Of a stretch of DNA of 64,000 nt, positions 26,740-34,455 are shown piece by piece. Numbering within the stretch: position 1 is the first letter of the stretch; every line of letters starts with the position of its first letter. A program made the translations under genes and the position numbers. A model generated the notes under the pieces. It saw only the letters and a program-made list of their open reading frames with translations. It ran no database searches and had not been told where the DNA came from. Origin of the DNA: an uncultured Bacteroidales bacterium (GTDB lineage: Bacteria; Bacteroidota; Bacteroidia; Bacteroidales; Paludibacteraceae); contig CADBYS010000003.1 of NCBI GenBank assembly GCA_902798965.1, positions 1-64,000 of the forward strand. Reading direction: 5' to 3'.

Positions 26740-28185
26740 ATGATGATCGGAAGGCTGCGCATAGGATTTTGGATAACATGTTTGGTTATAGCAGCAGAGT
26801 TTGTTTCTTGCTCTGCTCAAGCCGAACGGACAAGTGTGTCCGAAGCCGAACAAACGATCGCCGTAGCCGACAGTTTGCTGCAAGCAGGTCAAGTATGTTC
26901 CGATAGTATTCGTCTCTCCGCAGCCGTTCGCTGTTTGCGCCCTTGGCGCTTCATCCGCCCTACCTCCTATGCCAAGGCTTGTTTCTATTATGGACGACTC
27001 TTGCGCCTTCACGACCATTATGCCGAAGCTATGCCGCAGTTGTTGGCGGCACGTCATGCGCGAACCGATGACCATGAACTGCTCGGCAGGGTGTACAGCA
27101 ACCTGGCATATATCTGTCGGCTGGAAGGCAGTTATCCCTTGGCTTACGATATGTACGAATGTTCGGCAGCGCAGTTCTTGCTCGTTCCTGATACCCTGCG
27201 TTACCTAACAGCGTGCGTGAATATGGCGTACGCCTTGGCAGAACAGGCGGACACTGCGGGGGTGACTGCTATCCTGAATGGTGACAATTTATCTGCCACC
27301 GGCTTTCCCCTTGTAGCAGCGATGCGCAGCGAGACCTTCGCGGAAGCGTATATGCGCGCGGGCGATTACAATAAGGCATTGCGATACACCTATTCTCTTC
27401 GCCGCGCGTATGCCAAGACGCCATCTGTGCAGATGATTCGCGCACAATGTTTCTCCTATCTCGGGCAATACGATTCTGCAACCTGCTATGCCGAACGAGT
27501 GCTGCAGAGCACCAACCATCTGTTCTTGCGCGCCAATGCCTTGTATATCCTCACGCAGCAAGACTCAACTGCCGACTTGACCGATGTGCGTGCCGCAGCG
27601 GCCGAACGAGCCGTTACGCTCCGCTTGATAGCCGACAATCAGGGCGAGCTGTCGCGTGCCGTGGAATTGTTGCAGCAAGACTTGCAGCAAAGCGTAGCGC
27701 CTGTATGCTTATGGGCGGGAGGGTTGTGCATCATTGGATTATTGGTTGTTGTCGCCTTGTGGATCATACAACGGTATCATCGGCATTCTGTACGACAAAT
27801 AGAAGTAATGCAGCAACAATTTATGGCTCATCGGCAACAAGTGAAGCTTGAGGTCATGCAGAACATTGCAGCCTTGCAGCATTCTGCCAATTGGCGCCAG
27901 ACACTCTGCTGGAAGGATTACGACCAACTCTGCGCCGTGCTCAACAAGCAGTTCTATCTCTTGGCTGACAAATTGCAGGCCGCAGCTGCGCTCAACGAGA
28001 AAGAGGTGCGACTATGTGTCTTGGTGCTCATGGATTGCTTCGACAGTCGGCAGATGGCGGATATCCTCTATTACGGCGAAAGCGGCATTCGCAACTTCAA
28101 GCAGCATACAGCCAACAAACTCGGCACTAACTCGCGCCAACTGCGCGAACACCTGATGAAGATGATTATTGGAGAATTAGAATAA
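26740..28185 (+). CDS. TPR membrane protein with cytoplasmic HTH-like tail, putative regulator
   Basis: A 481-residue protein. A signal or lipoprotein-like N-terminus (FVSCSAQ, Cys24) precedes TPR-like helices from about 30 to 310. A single transmembrane helix follows (about 325-348, LWAGGLCIIGLLVVVALWII), then a coiled-coil-like Gln/His-rich segment. The C-terminal domain, about 100 residues, has a helix-turn-helix look (LNEKEVRLCVLVLMDCFDSRQMADILYYGESGIRNFKQHTANKLG), similar to LuxR-type DNA-binding helices. This layout (periplasmic TPR, one membrane span, cytoplasmic HTH) is known in Bacteroidales one-component regulators. The run of lipoprotein genes starting at 28248 is its likely target, by position only. 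Confidence 0.75.
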   Translation: MMIGRLRIGFWITCLVIAAEFVSCSAQAERTSVSEAEQTIAVADSLLQAGQVCSDSIRLSAAVRCLRPWRFIRPTSYAKACFYYGRLLRLHDHYAEAMPQLLAARHARTDDHELLGRVYSNLAYICRLEGSYPLAYDMYECSAAQFLLVPDTLRYLTACVNMAYALAEQADTAGVTAILNGDNLSATGFPLVAAMRSETFAEAYMRAGDYNKALRYTYSLRRAYAKTPSVQMIRAQCFSYLGQYDSATCYAERVLQSTNHLFLRANALYILTQQDSTADLTDVRAAAAERAVTLRLIADNQGELSRAVELLQQDLQQSVAPVCLWAGGLCIIGLLVVVALWIIQRYHRHSVRQIEVMQQQFMAHRQQVKLEVMQNIAALQHSANWRQTLCWKDYDQLCAVLNKQFYLLADKLQAAAALNEKEVRLCVLVLMDCFDSRQMADILYYGESGIRNFKQHTANKLGTNSRQLREHLMKMIIGELE

Positions 28186-28247
28186 ATTCACGTAACATGA
28201 GTAATGTTAACCCCTAACATATATCAACCACCAAAAGCATTGAAATC

Positions 28248-30011
28248 ATGAAAAAGGCTATTATTGTTATCATCATATTGGCAGGAATATTGAGTTCCTG
28301 TACGGATCCCGTAAGTAATCCGAATCAACCGGGGCAGTCGGGTAATCACGCACAAGAAGCCGCTTCCTATACGGTATCACTCAAGGGGGTAGATATCTCG
28401 CAAGCAGCCTATTTGGCGCTTGTCGGAGAAACGAACAGTAGAGCAAAGACGCACGGGGCATATGCTCCGAGTGCTGATCAGAGCAGCCATAAAGTTTTGT
28501 ACAGCATTGATGAGGACGGCAACATGAGCGTGGTGGTTTGTGTGTTTGAGGTGCAGACAGACAGCGATGGTGTGGTTACAACCACAGAGATCGCGTCGGA
28601 GATACAACTCACGGTGGGTAATATCTTTACCATCGGAACAGATTACCTGTGGTTTGCCAATTGTTCGTACCGCTGCGATAGTATTGATAGCCTGCCGGAG
28701 GGCTTGGCGGATTGTATCCGTCAGATGATTGCGCAGGCGGAATCATCGCCACGAGGTGACAACTTCCTTATTCGCAAGCAAGATGGCGGTATATACGACA
28801 TGCAAGATATTATTGCTTATTTTCCGGACATACGCAACAATCAGTTACACATAGGCAACGACCTTATCGACAATCCCAACGGAGAATTGTTGGAGGCTTA
28901 TGGTATTGTAGCGCAATCCGAAAAGTATATTTATCTTGCTAACGGCACATTCAATGGCGGCGTTTACCGCATCTACGTAGAAAACGACCAACTGAATATA
29001 TCTACCATTGTTAATAATACAGGATCACTGCCGGTATATGCGGCGTACGCATTGCCAACGACGAAAGGATATGTAGGAACGATGCTCAGTTACGAAAGGG
29101 ACGAGAAAATCCCGGCGCTCATCATGTCTGATGGCACTTATCCGGCGGTTACAGGATTAGAACAACCGTCTTTAGGCGGAAATTTTGCGGATTTACACTA
29201 TATCGGCGACATAACCTCCATGATACGGATTGATGACGATCTGTTTATTCACGCGCCTTACGATGCAACAGAACATACGGACGACTACTCCTTGAACAAA
29301 TTCGGAACAGCCATGTACAAGGTAACCGTAGAAGGAGGACAACCCAAAGCCAAACTCTGCGACAGGCTGTATGCCTACATCAAACCTATTACAGGAAGAC
29401 GGGTGTTCAACACGACATTTAACACCCTTGGTTACTATTATGTTTGGGATCCTACGGAACCAAGTGGTCAACGCCCAATAACTTCTGTCATCACATTCGA
29501 CCCGAATACCGAAAAGTTCAATATCGAAACTTTGGGCGCTGGCTTCCCGTCTGACGAAAAAGCTTATGATGCCGATGGCAACGCCTATGTCGCCAATGCC
29601 GGCAGAGAACTGCAATCATTCACCATCTACAATCTGCCTAATCGCACGAGTGAACTTGTGAATGTGGATCGCAGTGCTGTCCCAACACACAACTATAACT
29701 ACGGTTACAAGTTCAATGCACAGCTTAAGCAGTTCTCGGAGGTAATTATGCTCGCCGATGGTACATCGCGGGTTGTTCTCACCGATTGCACCGGAACATA
29801 CCGGGGCATATCGCGTGTGCAGCAGATGGATGATGACACACAAACAGACATAGAAGATATAACCATCATACCCCTTTCGCCGCAAGACTCTTCCCACGAC
29901 GATTCGCCTACAGGTCAAGGAGGAGGTATGCCCGACTTAAACTCCTTCCGAATAACAGTAGAGACATCCGAATCGCTCACTAAAGGACAACTATACGATA
30001 CAAAAAAATGA
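28248..30011 (+). CDS. Large putative surface lipoprotein
   Basis: A 587-residue protein with a lipobox (GILSSC, Cys18). The mature region has strand-rich, WD- or propeller-like spacing (YIYLANGTFNGGVYRIYVENDQLNIS, TSVITFDPNTEKFNIETLG), consistent with a beta-propeller similar to DUF4374-type lipoproteins; I give that comparison with low certainty. The C-terminal 33 residues (QGGGMPDLNS...) are similar to the tail of the next, much smaller lipoprotein. It follows the TPR regulator by 62 bases and overlaps the next start by four bases (ATGA), so the cluster is one operon. Confidence 0.75.
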   Translation: MKKAIIVIIILAGILSSCTDPVSNPNQPGQSGNHAQEAASYTVSLKGVDISQAAYLALVGETNSRAKTHGAYAPSADQSSHKVLYSIDEDGNMSVVVCVFEVQTDSDGVVTTTEIASEIQLTVGNIFTIGTDYLWFANCSYRCDSIDSLPEGLADCIRQMIAQAESSPRGDNFLIRKQDGGIYDMQDIIAYFPDIRNNQLHIGNDLIDNPNGELLEAYGIVAQSEKYIYLANGTFNGGVYRIYVENDQLNISTIVNNTGSLPVYAAYALPTTKGYVGTMLSYERDEKIPALIMSDGTYPAVTGLEQPSLGGNFADLHYIGDITSMIRIDDDLFIHAPYDATEHTDDYSLNKFGTAMYKVTVEGGQPKAKLCDRLYAYIKPITGRRVFNTTFNTLGYYYVWDPTEPSGQRPITSVITFDPNTEKFNIETLGAGFPSDEKAYDADGNAYVANAGRELQSFTIYNLPNRTSELVNVDRSAVPTHNYNYGYKFNAQLKQFSEVIMLADGTSRVVLTDCTGTYRGISRVQQMDDDTQTDIEDITIIPLSPQDSSHDDSPTGQGGGMPDLNSFRITVETSESLTKGQLYDTKK

Positions 30012-30259
30012 AAATAAAGAAGACATATACCATTTATTCCCGCGCAGGGTTATGGGTTACTGCTATTTTGTGTGCTGTTATACTGGGTTTGTCCGCCTGC
30101 TCTAAAGGAATGAATGATCCACATAATCCTAACATTGACGACGACCCCATTAGTCAAGGCGGCGGTATGCCTGATCCGAACTCGGTGCGCCTGACAGTTG
30201 ATCCTCCTGAATCTGTCAACGAAGAGCTACTGCTGAACACAAAACAAATGAAATTGTAA
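30008..30259 (+). CDS. Small lipoprotein sharing its tail with the upstream protein
   Basis: An 83-residue protein with a signal sequence, lipobox (GLSAC, Cys32) and a short linker. The C-terminal tail is QGGGMPDPNSVRLTVDPPES followed by LLLNTKQMKL. The tail matches the last 33 residues of the 587-residue protein just upstream (QGGGMPDxNSxRxTVxxxES). The ATG overlaps the upstream stop (ATGA). No known domain. The conserved tail could be a recognition or attachment signal, or just the relic of a partial duplication. Confidence 0.65.
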   Translation: MKIKKTYTIYSRAGLWVTAILCAVILGLSACSKGMNDPHNPNIDDDPISQGGGMPDPNSVRLTVDPPESVNEELLLNTKQMKL

Positions 30260-30275
30260 CACAAATTTTTCGTAT

Positions 30276-30677
30276 ATGAATAATCATTGTTTATTCTTTG
30301 CAATTATTGTTGTCGCGTTATGTTGCGGATTGATGTCTTGTCAACATACCACGAGTTTCAGCACCCGCGGTTTTGTTCAGGACGAAGCCGGTGAACGGCT
30401 GCAAGGTATAGCCATTGTGACAGAAGTGGAAGGATTTGACAGAATAGACACTGTCTATACCAACGCCACAGGCGAGTTTTACTCGCGTATGCAGAAGGTT
30501 CCGTATCCTATACCTCGTGTAACCGTTACCGCTATTGATCCGAATGGCGAATACCTGCAGCAATCTGTTTCACCACACTATATGTACGAATGCGGTGTGG
30601 GTTTCGTTCCCGAGAAAGATTGTGCGTTTACAGAAGACATTATCTTTACTATGTTAAACCCGATACGTTGCAACTAA
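30276..30677 (+). CDS. Lipoprotein with carboxypeptidase-regulatory-like domain
   Basis: A 133-residue protein with a hydrophobic signal and lipobox (GLMSC, Cys22). The mature region begins FSTRGFVQDEAGERLQGIAIV and continues with TNATGEFYSR, the pattern of a transthyretin-like carboxypeptidase-regulatory domain. Similar domains form the mature part of the lipoproteins at 33109 and 37533, but this one has no YGxP motif. The end has four Cys (YECGVG, EKDCAF, PIRCN) that could form disulfides. Probably surface exposed. It lies 16 bases after the preceding gene in the same operon. Confidence 0.7.
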   Translation: MNNHCLFFAIIVVALCCGLMSCQHTTSFSTRGFVQDEAGERLQGIAIVTEVEGFDRIDTVYTNATGEFYSRMQKVPYPIPRVTVTAIDPNGEYLQQSVSPHYMYECGVGFVPEKDCAFTEDIIFTMLNPIRCN

Positions 30678-30681
30678 TTTT

Positions 30682-31455
30682 ATGAAAAAGAACATTTTCG
30701 GCAGAACAGTTTTCTGCCTGTCAATCATTATCACGATTATGCTCTGCTCGTGCAATCCGGATGTTACCCTCAATTCCAACGAGGACAGCCCAAAGATTGC
30801 AGAAGCGATATTAGATATGCCTGTGCAAGAGGCGATGAAATATCTGGAGAAAAACGGTTTCCGCTTTGGCAGCAAGACGGATTATTCTAACGAATATGTC
30901 TTTTCAAAAGATGTCAGTCTTTCAGAGTTTTCCAACGATGCATCCATTATGCTGATGTTCGGCACATTTGAAGGTGATACTGTCAGATATGCCGCTGCAA
31001 TGCATCGTATGCAAACAGAGAAAAGTGCCAGAGACCTCTATTGGAAGTGGTCTCACTACGCCGCTACCGTCATCAAGCCCACTTTCTCTTTGTGGAGTGG
31101 CTATGTGTCGGTTAAAGATCCGAGCATCTCTCAACAACCCGACAAGGGAACGGGCTATTGCGGCGGGACAGAGGTGGAGCAGATGCTCAAAGACCGCACA
31201 GACGACTATAACAACGGCAAGATAACCAAAGAGGAGTATGATCATTATGTCGAAATCTACTCGAAGTATAATCAATCGAAGTTCTGGACGGACTTCAAGC
31301 GCGAAGCGGACAATATTGACTCTGCTCATGAACATTATCGAAACGAAGAGTCAACCGGCCATCCGAAAGAAATAGAACTGAACGTGTATATGAACAACGG
31401 AGGAGAGATCCAACTATACTACTCAACACATAATTTCGTTGTACACTGGATATAA
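30682..31455 (+). CDS. Putative lipoprotein of unknown function
   Basis: A 257-residue protein with signal peptide and lipobox (IMLCSC, Cys24). The mature region is mixed alpha/beta, with many Tyr, Asp and Lys, and has no family I recognise. A long helical part (EVEQMLKDRTDDYNNGKITKEEYDHYVEIY) sits near the middle. The gene starts four bases after the preceding stop and is followed 39 bases later by the serpin, so it is probably in the same transcript. Placement suggests an envelope role shared with the other lipoproteins. Confidence 0.65.
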   Translation: MKKNIFGRTVFCLSIIITIMLCSCNPDVTLNSNEDSPKIAEAILDMPVQEAMKYLEKNGFRFGSKTDYSNEYVFSKDVSLSEFSNDASIMLMFGTFEGDTVRYAAAMHRMQTEKSARDLYWKWSHYAATVIKPTFSLWSGYVSVKDPSISQQPDKGTGYCGGTEVEQMLKDRTDDYNNGKITKEEYDHYVEIYSKYNQSKFWTDFKREADNIDSAHEHYRNEESTGHPKEIELNVYMNNGGEIQLYYSTHNFVVHWI

Positions 31456-31494
31456 AATCAAGTTTGGTGTGATTTTTGTAATGATCTTCAAAAA

Positions 31495-32766
31495 ATGACG
31501 ACTACTATGAGAAAAATCCTTTGGAGCGGAGTATTCTCCCTCATATCCATTTTCTGCCTGTCAGTAATGGTTTCTTGCGAGACGGGCAACGGCGTAAAGC
31601 AGACCAAAGCATTGCAGTTCTCTCCGGCAGAGAAACAAATGGTGCAGCACTGCAATGATTTCAGCTTCAACCTGTTGGCACAGGCCGCAGCCAATGAGCA
31701 GAGCGAGAATATTATTCTCTCGCCATTGTCGGCATCCATGCTGTTGGGTATGCTGATGAACGGTGCGGATGGCGAGACGCTCGCGCAGATACGCGAGATG
31801 CTCGGTTTTGAGGATGCACCTATCGACGAGATTAACGACTATTACCGCCAACTCATCGATGTGCTGCCGGCGTTGGATCAACATACGCTGCTCAACCTCG
31901 CCAACGGTATATGGGTGGTTGAGCGCTTCCCGTTGCAAGCCGACTTCGTACAAGCCTGCAAACAGAGTTTCGATGCCGAGGCCAAGAACGTGCCGACGTT
32001 TGTGGACGATAATGTGCTGGCTGACATCAACCGCTTTGCCGCCACGCACACCAACAACCGCATCAAGGATATTATCAACCGCCAAATGGTGGATGACAAT
32101 ACCGTCATGGCGCTGGTCAACGCCTTGTATTTCAAGGCCAAGTGGCAGGACAAGTTTCAAACTTCGCAGACAAGCAAACAGACCTTCACCACGCTGCTTG
32201 GCGAGCAGATACAGACGGATTTCATGCATCGCACCAAGGAGATGCGCTACAGCGAAGGTGATGACTATCAGCTGGTTGAGCTACCCTACAAAGGCGGCAA
32301 GTATTGCGCGGATATTATCCTTCCCGCTGCGGGCATCGACATCCGCACGTTTGTGGCAAGCATGGATGAGCAGCGCTGGCAAGAGATGACAACCTATATG
32401 GAGAATCCGGAAGTCGAACTGGCTCTGCCAAAATTCTCACTCAAGTACAACCGCCGTCTGAACAACGACCTGCAAGCCTTGGGAATGATAGACGCTTTCA
32501 GCGATATCACAGCTGATTTCTCCCGCTTGAGCAACACCCCCTCGTACCTCAGCTTGGTGCATCAGTACACCTTCATGCAAGTGGATGAAGAGGGCACCGA
32601 AGCGGCTGCAGTAACCATCGGGCTGGTAAACGAAAAATCTGCCGTGCCATTGGAGTTCCGCCGCTTCATTGCTGACCGCCCGTTCCTGTTCGTGATCCGC
32701 GAACGCGACTACGGCACGATCCTCTTCACCGCCCTGATCGGCCACCCCGAAATGCAAAAACAATAA
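31495..32766 (+). CDS. Lipoprotein serpin, probably inhibitory
   Basis: A 423-residue serpin with an N-terminal signal and lipobox-type Cys28 (VMVSC), so it is likely anchored in the envelope. Core serpin motifs are visible: NIILSPLSASMLLGML, LVNALYFKAKW, and the C-terminal ADRPFLFVIRE. The hinge EEGTEAAAVT (365-374) has small residues at P12-P10 and Thr at P14, typical of inhibitory serpins. Counting 14 residues from the P15 Gly (367) puts Lys381 at P1 and Ser382 at P1', predicting inhibition of trypsin-like proteases. The loop length is inferred by counting, so P1 is not certain. An ATG 12 bases downstream (31507) is an alternative start with the same signal. Bacterial serpins are often thought to protect against host or competitor proteases. 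Confidence 0.93.
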   Translation: MTTTMRKILWSGVFSLISIFCLSVMVSCETGNGVKQTKALQFSPAEKQMVQHCNDFSFNLLAQAAANEQSENIILSPLSASMLLGMLMNGADGETLAQIREMLGFEDAPIDEINDYYRQLIDVLPALDQHTLLNLANGIWVVERFPLQADFVQACKQSFDAEAKNVPTFVDDNVLADINRFAATHTNNRIKDIINRQMVDDNTVMALVNALYFKAKWQDKFQTSQTSKQTFTTLLGEQIQTDFMHRTKEMRYSEGDDYQLVELPYKGGKYCADIILPAAGIDIRTFVASMDEQRWQEMTTYMENPEVELALPKFSLKYNRRLNNDLQALGMIDAFSDITADFSRLSNTPSYLSLVHQYTFMQVDEEGTEAAAVTIGLVNEKSAVPLEFRRFIADRPFLFVIRERDYGTILFTALIGHPEMQKQ

Positions 32767-32785
32767 CCATTAAATTCATACCATC

Positions 32786-32986
32786 ATGAAAAGAGAATGG
32801 CTTGATAATCTACTACAGCGCACCATCCGTCTGGTAATGCTGACGGGTGTAGCGTTTACGGTAACGGCTTGTTACGGCGCACCACCTGAGCGCTGGCACA
32901 ACGAACCTATCACTCCCGAAGAACAGGAGCAAGTCGATCAACTGCTGACAGAAGTCGGGCTGACAGAGGAGGCGATTTGCAAGTAA
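32786..32986 (+). CDS. Small YGxP lipoprotein
   Basis: A 66-residue protein with a signal sequence and lipobox-like ACYGAPP, the putative lipidated Cys29 being followed directly by YGAPP. The mature part of about 38 residues is acidic (TPEEQEQVDQLLTEVGLTEEAICK) and probably helical. The YGAPP motif parallels MYAPP/MYGVTP in the rSAM-linked lipoprotein at 933 and YGTP/YGVP at 33109 and 37533. It lies 19 bases after the serpin stop on the same strand. It could be a substrate of the radical SAM enzyme at 1175; that is inference. Confidence 0.65.
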   Translation: MKREWLDNLLQRTIRLVMLTGVAFTVTACYGAPPERWHNEPITPEEQEQVDQLLTEVGLTEEAICK

Positions 32987-33011
32987 TGCATAAAAGTATA
33001 TAAAAAAATGC

Positions 33012-33092
33012 ATGAGACAGTTGAGACACTTGCTATTAATCCCCTCATTATAAGCATCGACCAAGCTTGGGCGATTAGTCCAACTGTCTCAT
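33012..33092. repeat. MITE-like element with 12-base inverted repeats
   Basis: ATGAGACAGTTG (33012-33023) and CAACTGTCTCAT (33081-33092) are perfect inverted repeats around 57 bases. The inside has the palindrome CCAAGCTTGG (33061-33070), no ORF and no TAnnTTTG promoter box on either strand. It could be a miniature transposable element, an end-to-end relic of an insertion sequence, or a large RNA hairpin. No clear target duplication is seen. Confidence 0.55.
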
Positions 33093-33108
33093 CAAAATAT
33101 CATAGAAT

Positions 33109-33552
33109 ATGAAAGCAAAACTATTAACACGAATCAATTCGTTGATTGCACTACTGGTAAGTATGTTAGGATTAAGTAGTTGCGAATGGGGAAAGCTAAT
33201 GTATGGCACTCCTTATGCCACATTTGAGGCTGTAGGGACTATTACCGACGAAGAGAACCAGCCCCTGAAGGATATACGTGTGCAGCTCAAGAACAAATGG
33301 CAGCCAGCTGACATGCCGGACGATCCGGCATTAGCAACCACAACCGATGAAACGGGAAGATATAACTTCTATTGGGATTATTATTTCCCCGGTGACTCCG
33401 TTGATCTTGTTGTGCGGGACGAAGCAGGCATCTATGCCTCTGACTCCGTGCGAGTGAAAGTCGATTACGACCGCAGCAACGTTTCGCCCGGCGACAGCTG
33501 GAACGAAGGCAACGGTTTTGTGGAGAAAGATTTCAAGTTACAGAAAAAATAA
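33109..33552 (+). CDS. rSAM-type YGxP lipoprotein (TIGR04134-like), copy 1
   Basis: A 147-residue lipoprotein with the leader MKAKLLTRINSLIALLV and lipobox Cys25 (GLSSC). MYGTPYATFEAVGTITDEEN then starts a carboxypeptidase-regulatory-like beta domain with the DETGRYNFYW motif and an ending KDFKLQKK. From memory, the radical SAM-associated lipoprotein family (TIGR04134) has the same leader, YGxPYATF and domain order. No radical SAM gene is adjacent, the only one in the window being at 1175. The gene lies just after a MITE-like element. Its close relative at 37533 differs mainly in a doubled YGxP segment. A surface function is likely but undefined. Confidence 0.8.
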   Translation: MKAKLLTRINSLIALLVSMLGLSSCEWGKLMYGTPYATFEAVGTITDEENQPLKDIRVQLKNKWQPADMPDDPALATTTDETGRYNFYWDYYFPGDSVDLVVRDEAGIYASDSVRVKVDYDRSNVSPGDSWNEGNGFVEKDFKLQKK

Positions 33553-33555
33553 AGC

Positions 33556-34455
33556 CTAATGCAAGCACATGCAGGGGTGCGACTTGTGCTTTTGCGGGGT
33601 GTTGGGAGAGATGGCATAGGAGAGTTTGATGCCTGCATCCCACAGGCTACATTGACTGATGAGCGTTTGACCTTGACGGTTGGCGCTCATCAGTGGTGTT
33701 AATACCCGCTGCAGCGGCAGACCGTCGCGTGTATCGGTGAGCATAATCAGACTCTCCGCTTCGCTGTGCGCGGGTTTGACGGGAGTCAGGCTGTAATCGA
33801 AATATACGCCGATCATCAGATACGAAGATAATGCACGTGTGAGGCGCTTGAGTGGCAAAGCGTAGTTCAACTCTATCGCCAACCACCATTGCACGTTCGG
33901 TTGCTGCAATTGCCCCGTGTTACTCATCGCAAAATCCCGCGACGCAGCCAACGGATAGGAATCCTCCACGCGGTTGTCGTAATCAGGATAATACACCGAA
34001 AGGGCTGCATGTTCCACTTGCTCTTGCCATGTACTACTCATCGGAAAAACCGCCTTGGCGCCCGCAAACAGAGTGACCGGCTGATACGTCAGCGCCAACT
34101 GCAGCGGCACACCCACCGACCATGTCGTATAGTGTTCGCTCAAGCGGCCGACAGAATAGGCAATATCCATCTGTTCGTTTTCTGCATCGGTGGTCGAATA
34201 GTGGTCTTCGTAATTGAGCTTGCCGAAGCCCGCCTTGTGGCAATCGAGCGTCACACCCGTGCGCAGACCTATCACGTACGGCGAGAGATAACTGTAATAC
34301 AGTTGCCCGCCGGCATTGAATCCCGTGAGCGCATCCACATATGTCCGCTCCGTGTTCCATCGTGCCACGCCGCCATGCAATCCGGCTTCGAACACGTGCT
34401 GCGCGTGCATCCACAGCGGCAACAGCAACAACCCTATGACCATCTTCCGCCTCAT
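33556..34455 (-). CDS. Outer-membrane beta-barrel-like protein
   Basis: A 299-residue protein with a signal peptide (about residues 1-18, ending WMHAQ) and a Tyr/Gly-rich, strand-rich mature part (GFNAGGQLYYSYLSPYVIGLRTGV, WLAIELNYALPL, SYLMIGVYFDYSL), as in PorT-like or outer-membrane-barrel proteins of Bacteroidota. The start overlaps the stop of the type IX cargo-like gene upstream by four bases, so the two are made together. It may anchor or help present the cargo-like protein. The family is not certain. Confidence 0.7.
   Translation of the reverse strand: MRRKMVIGLLLLPLWMHAQHVFEAGLHGGVARWNTERTYVDALTGFNAGGQLYYSYLSPYVIGLRTGVTLDCHKAGFGKLNYEDHYSTTDAENEQMDIAYSVGRLSEHYTTWSVGVPLQLALTYQPVTLFAGAKAVFPMSSTWQEQVEHAALSVYYPDYDNRVEDSYPLAASRDFAMSNTGQLQQPNVQWWLAIELNYALPLKRLTRALSSYLMIGVYFDYSLTPVKPAHSEAESLIMLTDTRDGLPLQRVLTPLMSANRQGQTLISQCSLWDAGIKLSYAISPNTPQKHKSHPCMCLH

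Noticed and set aside
33012..33092. Phase-variable invertible promoter
   Set aside because: The inverted repeats would allow inversion, but no TAnnTTTG box exists inside on either strand and no invertase gene is near.
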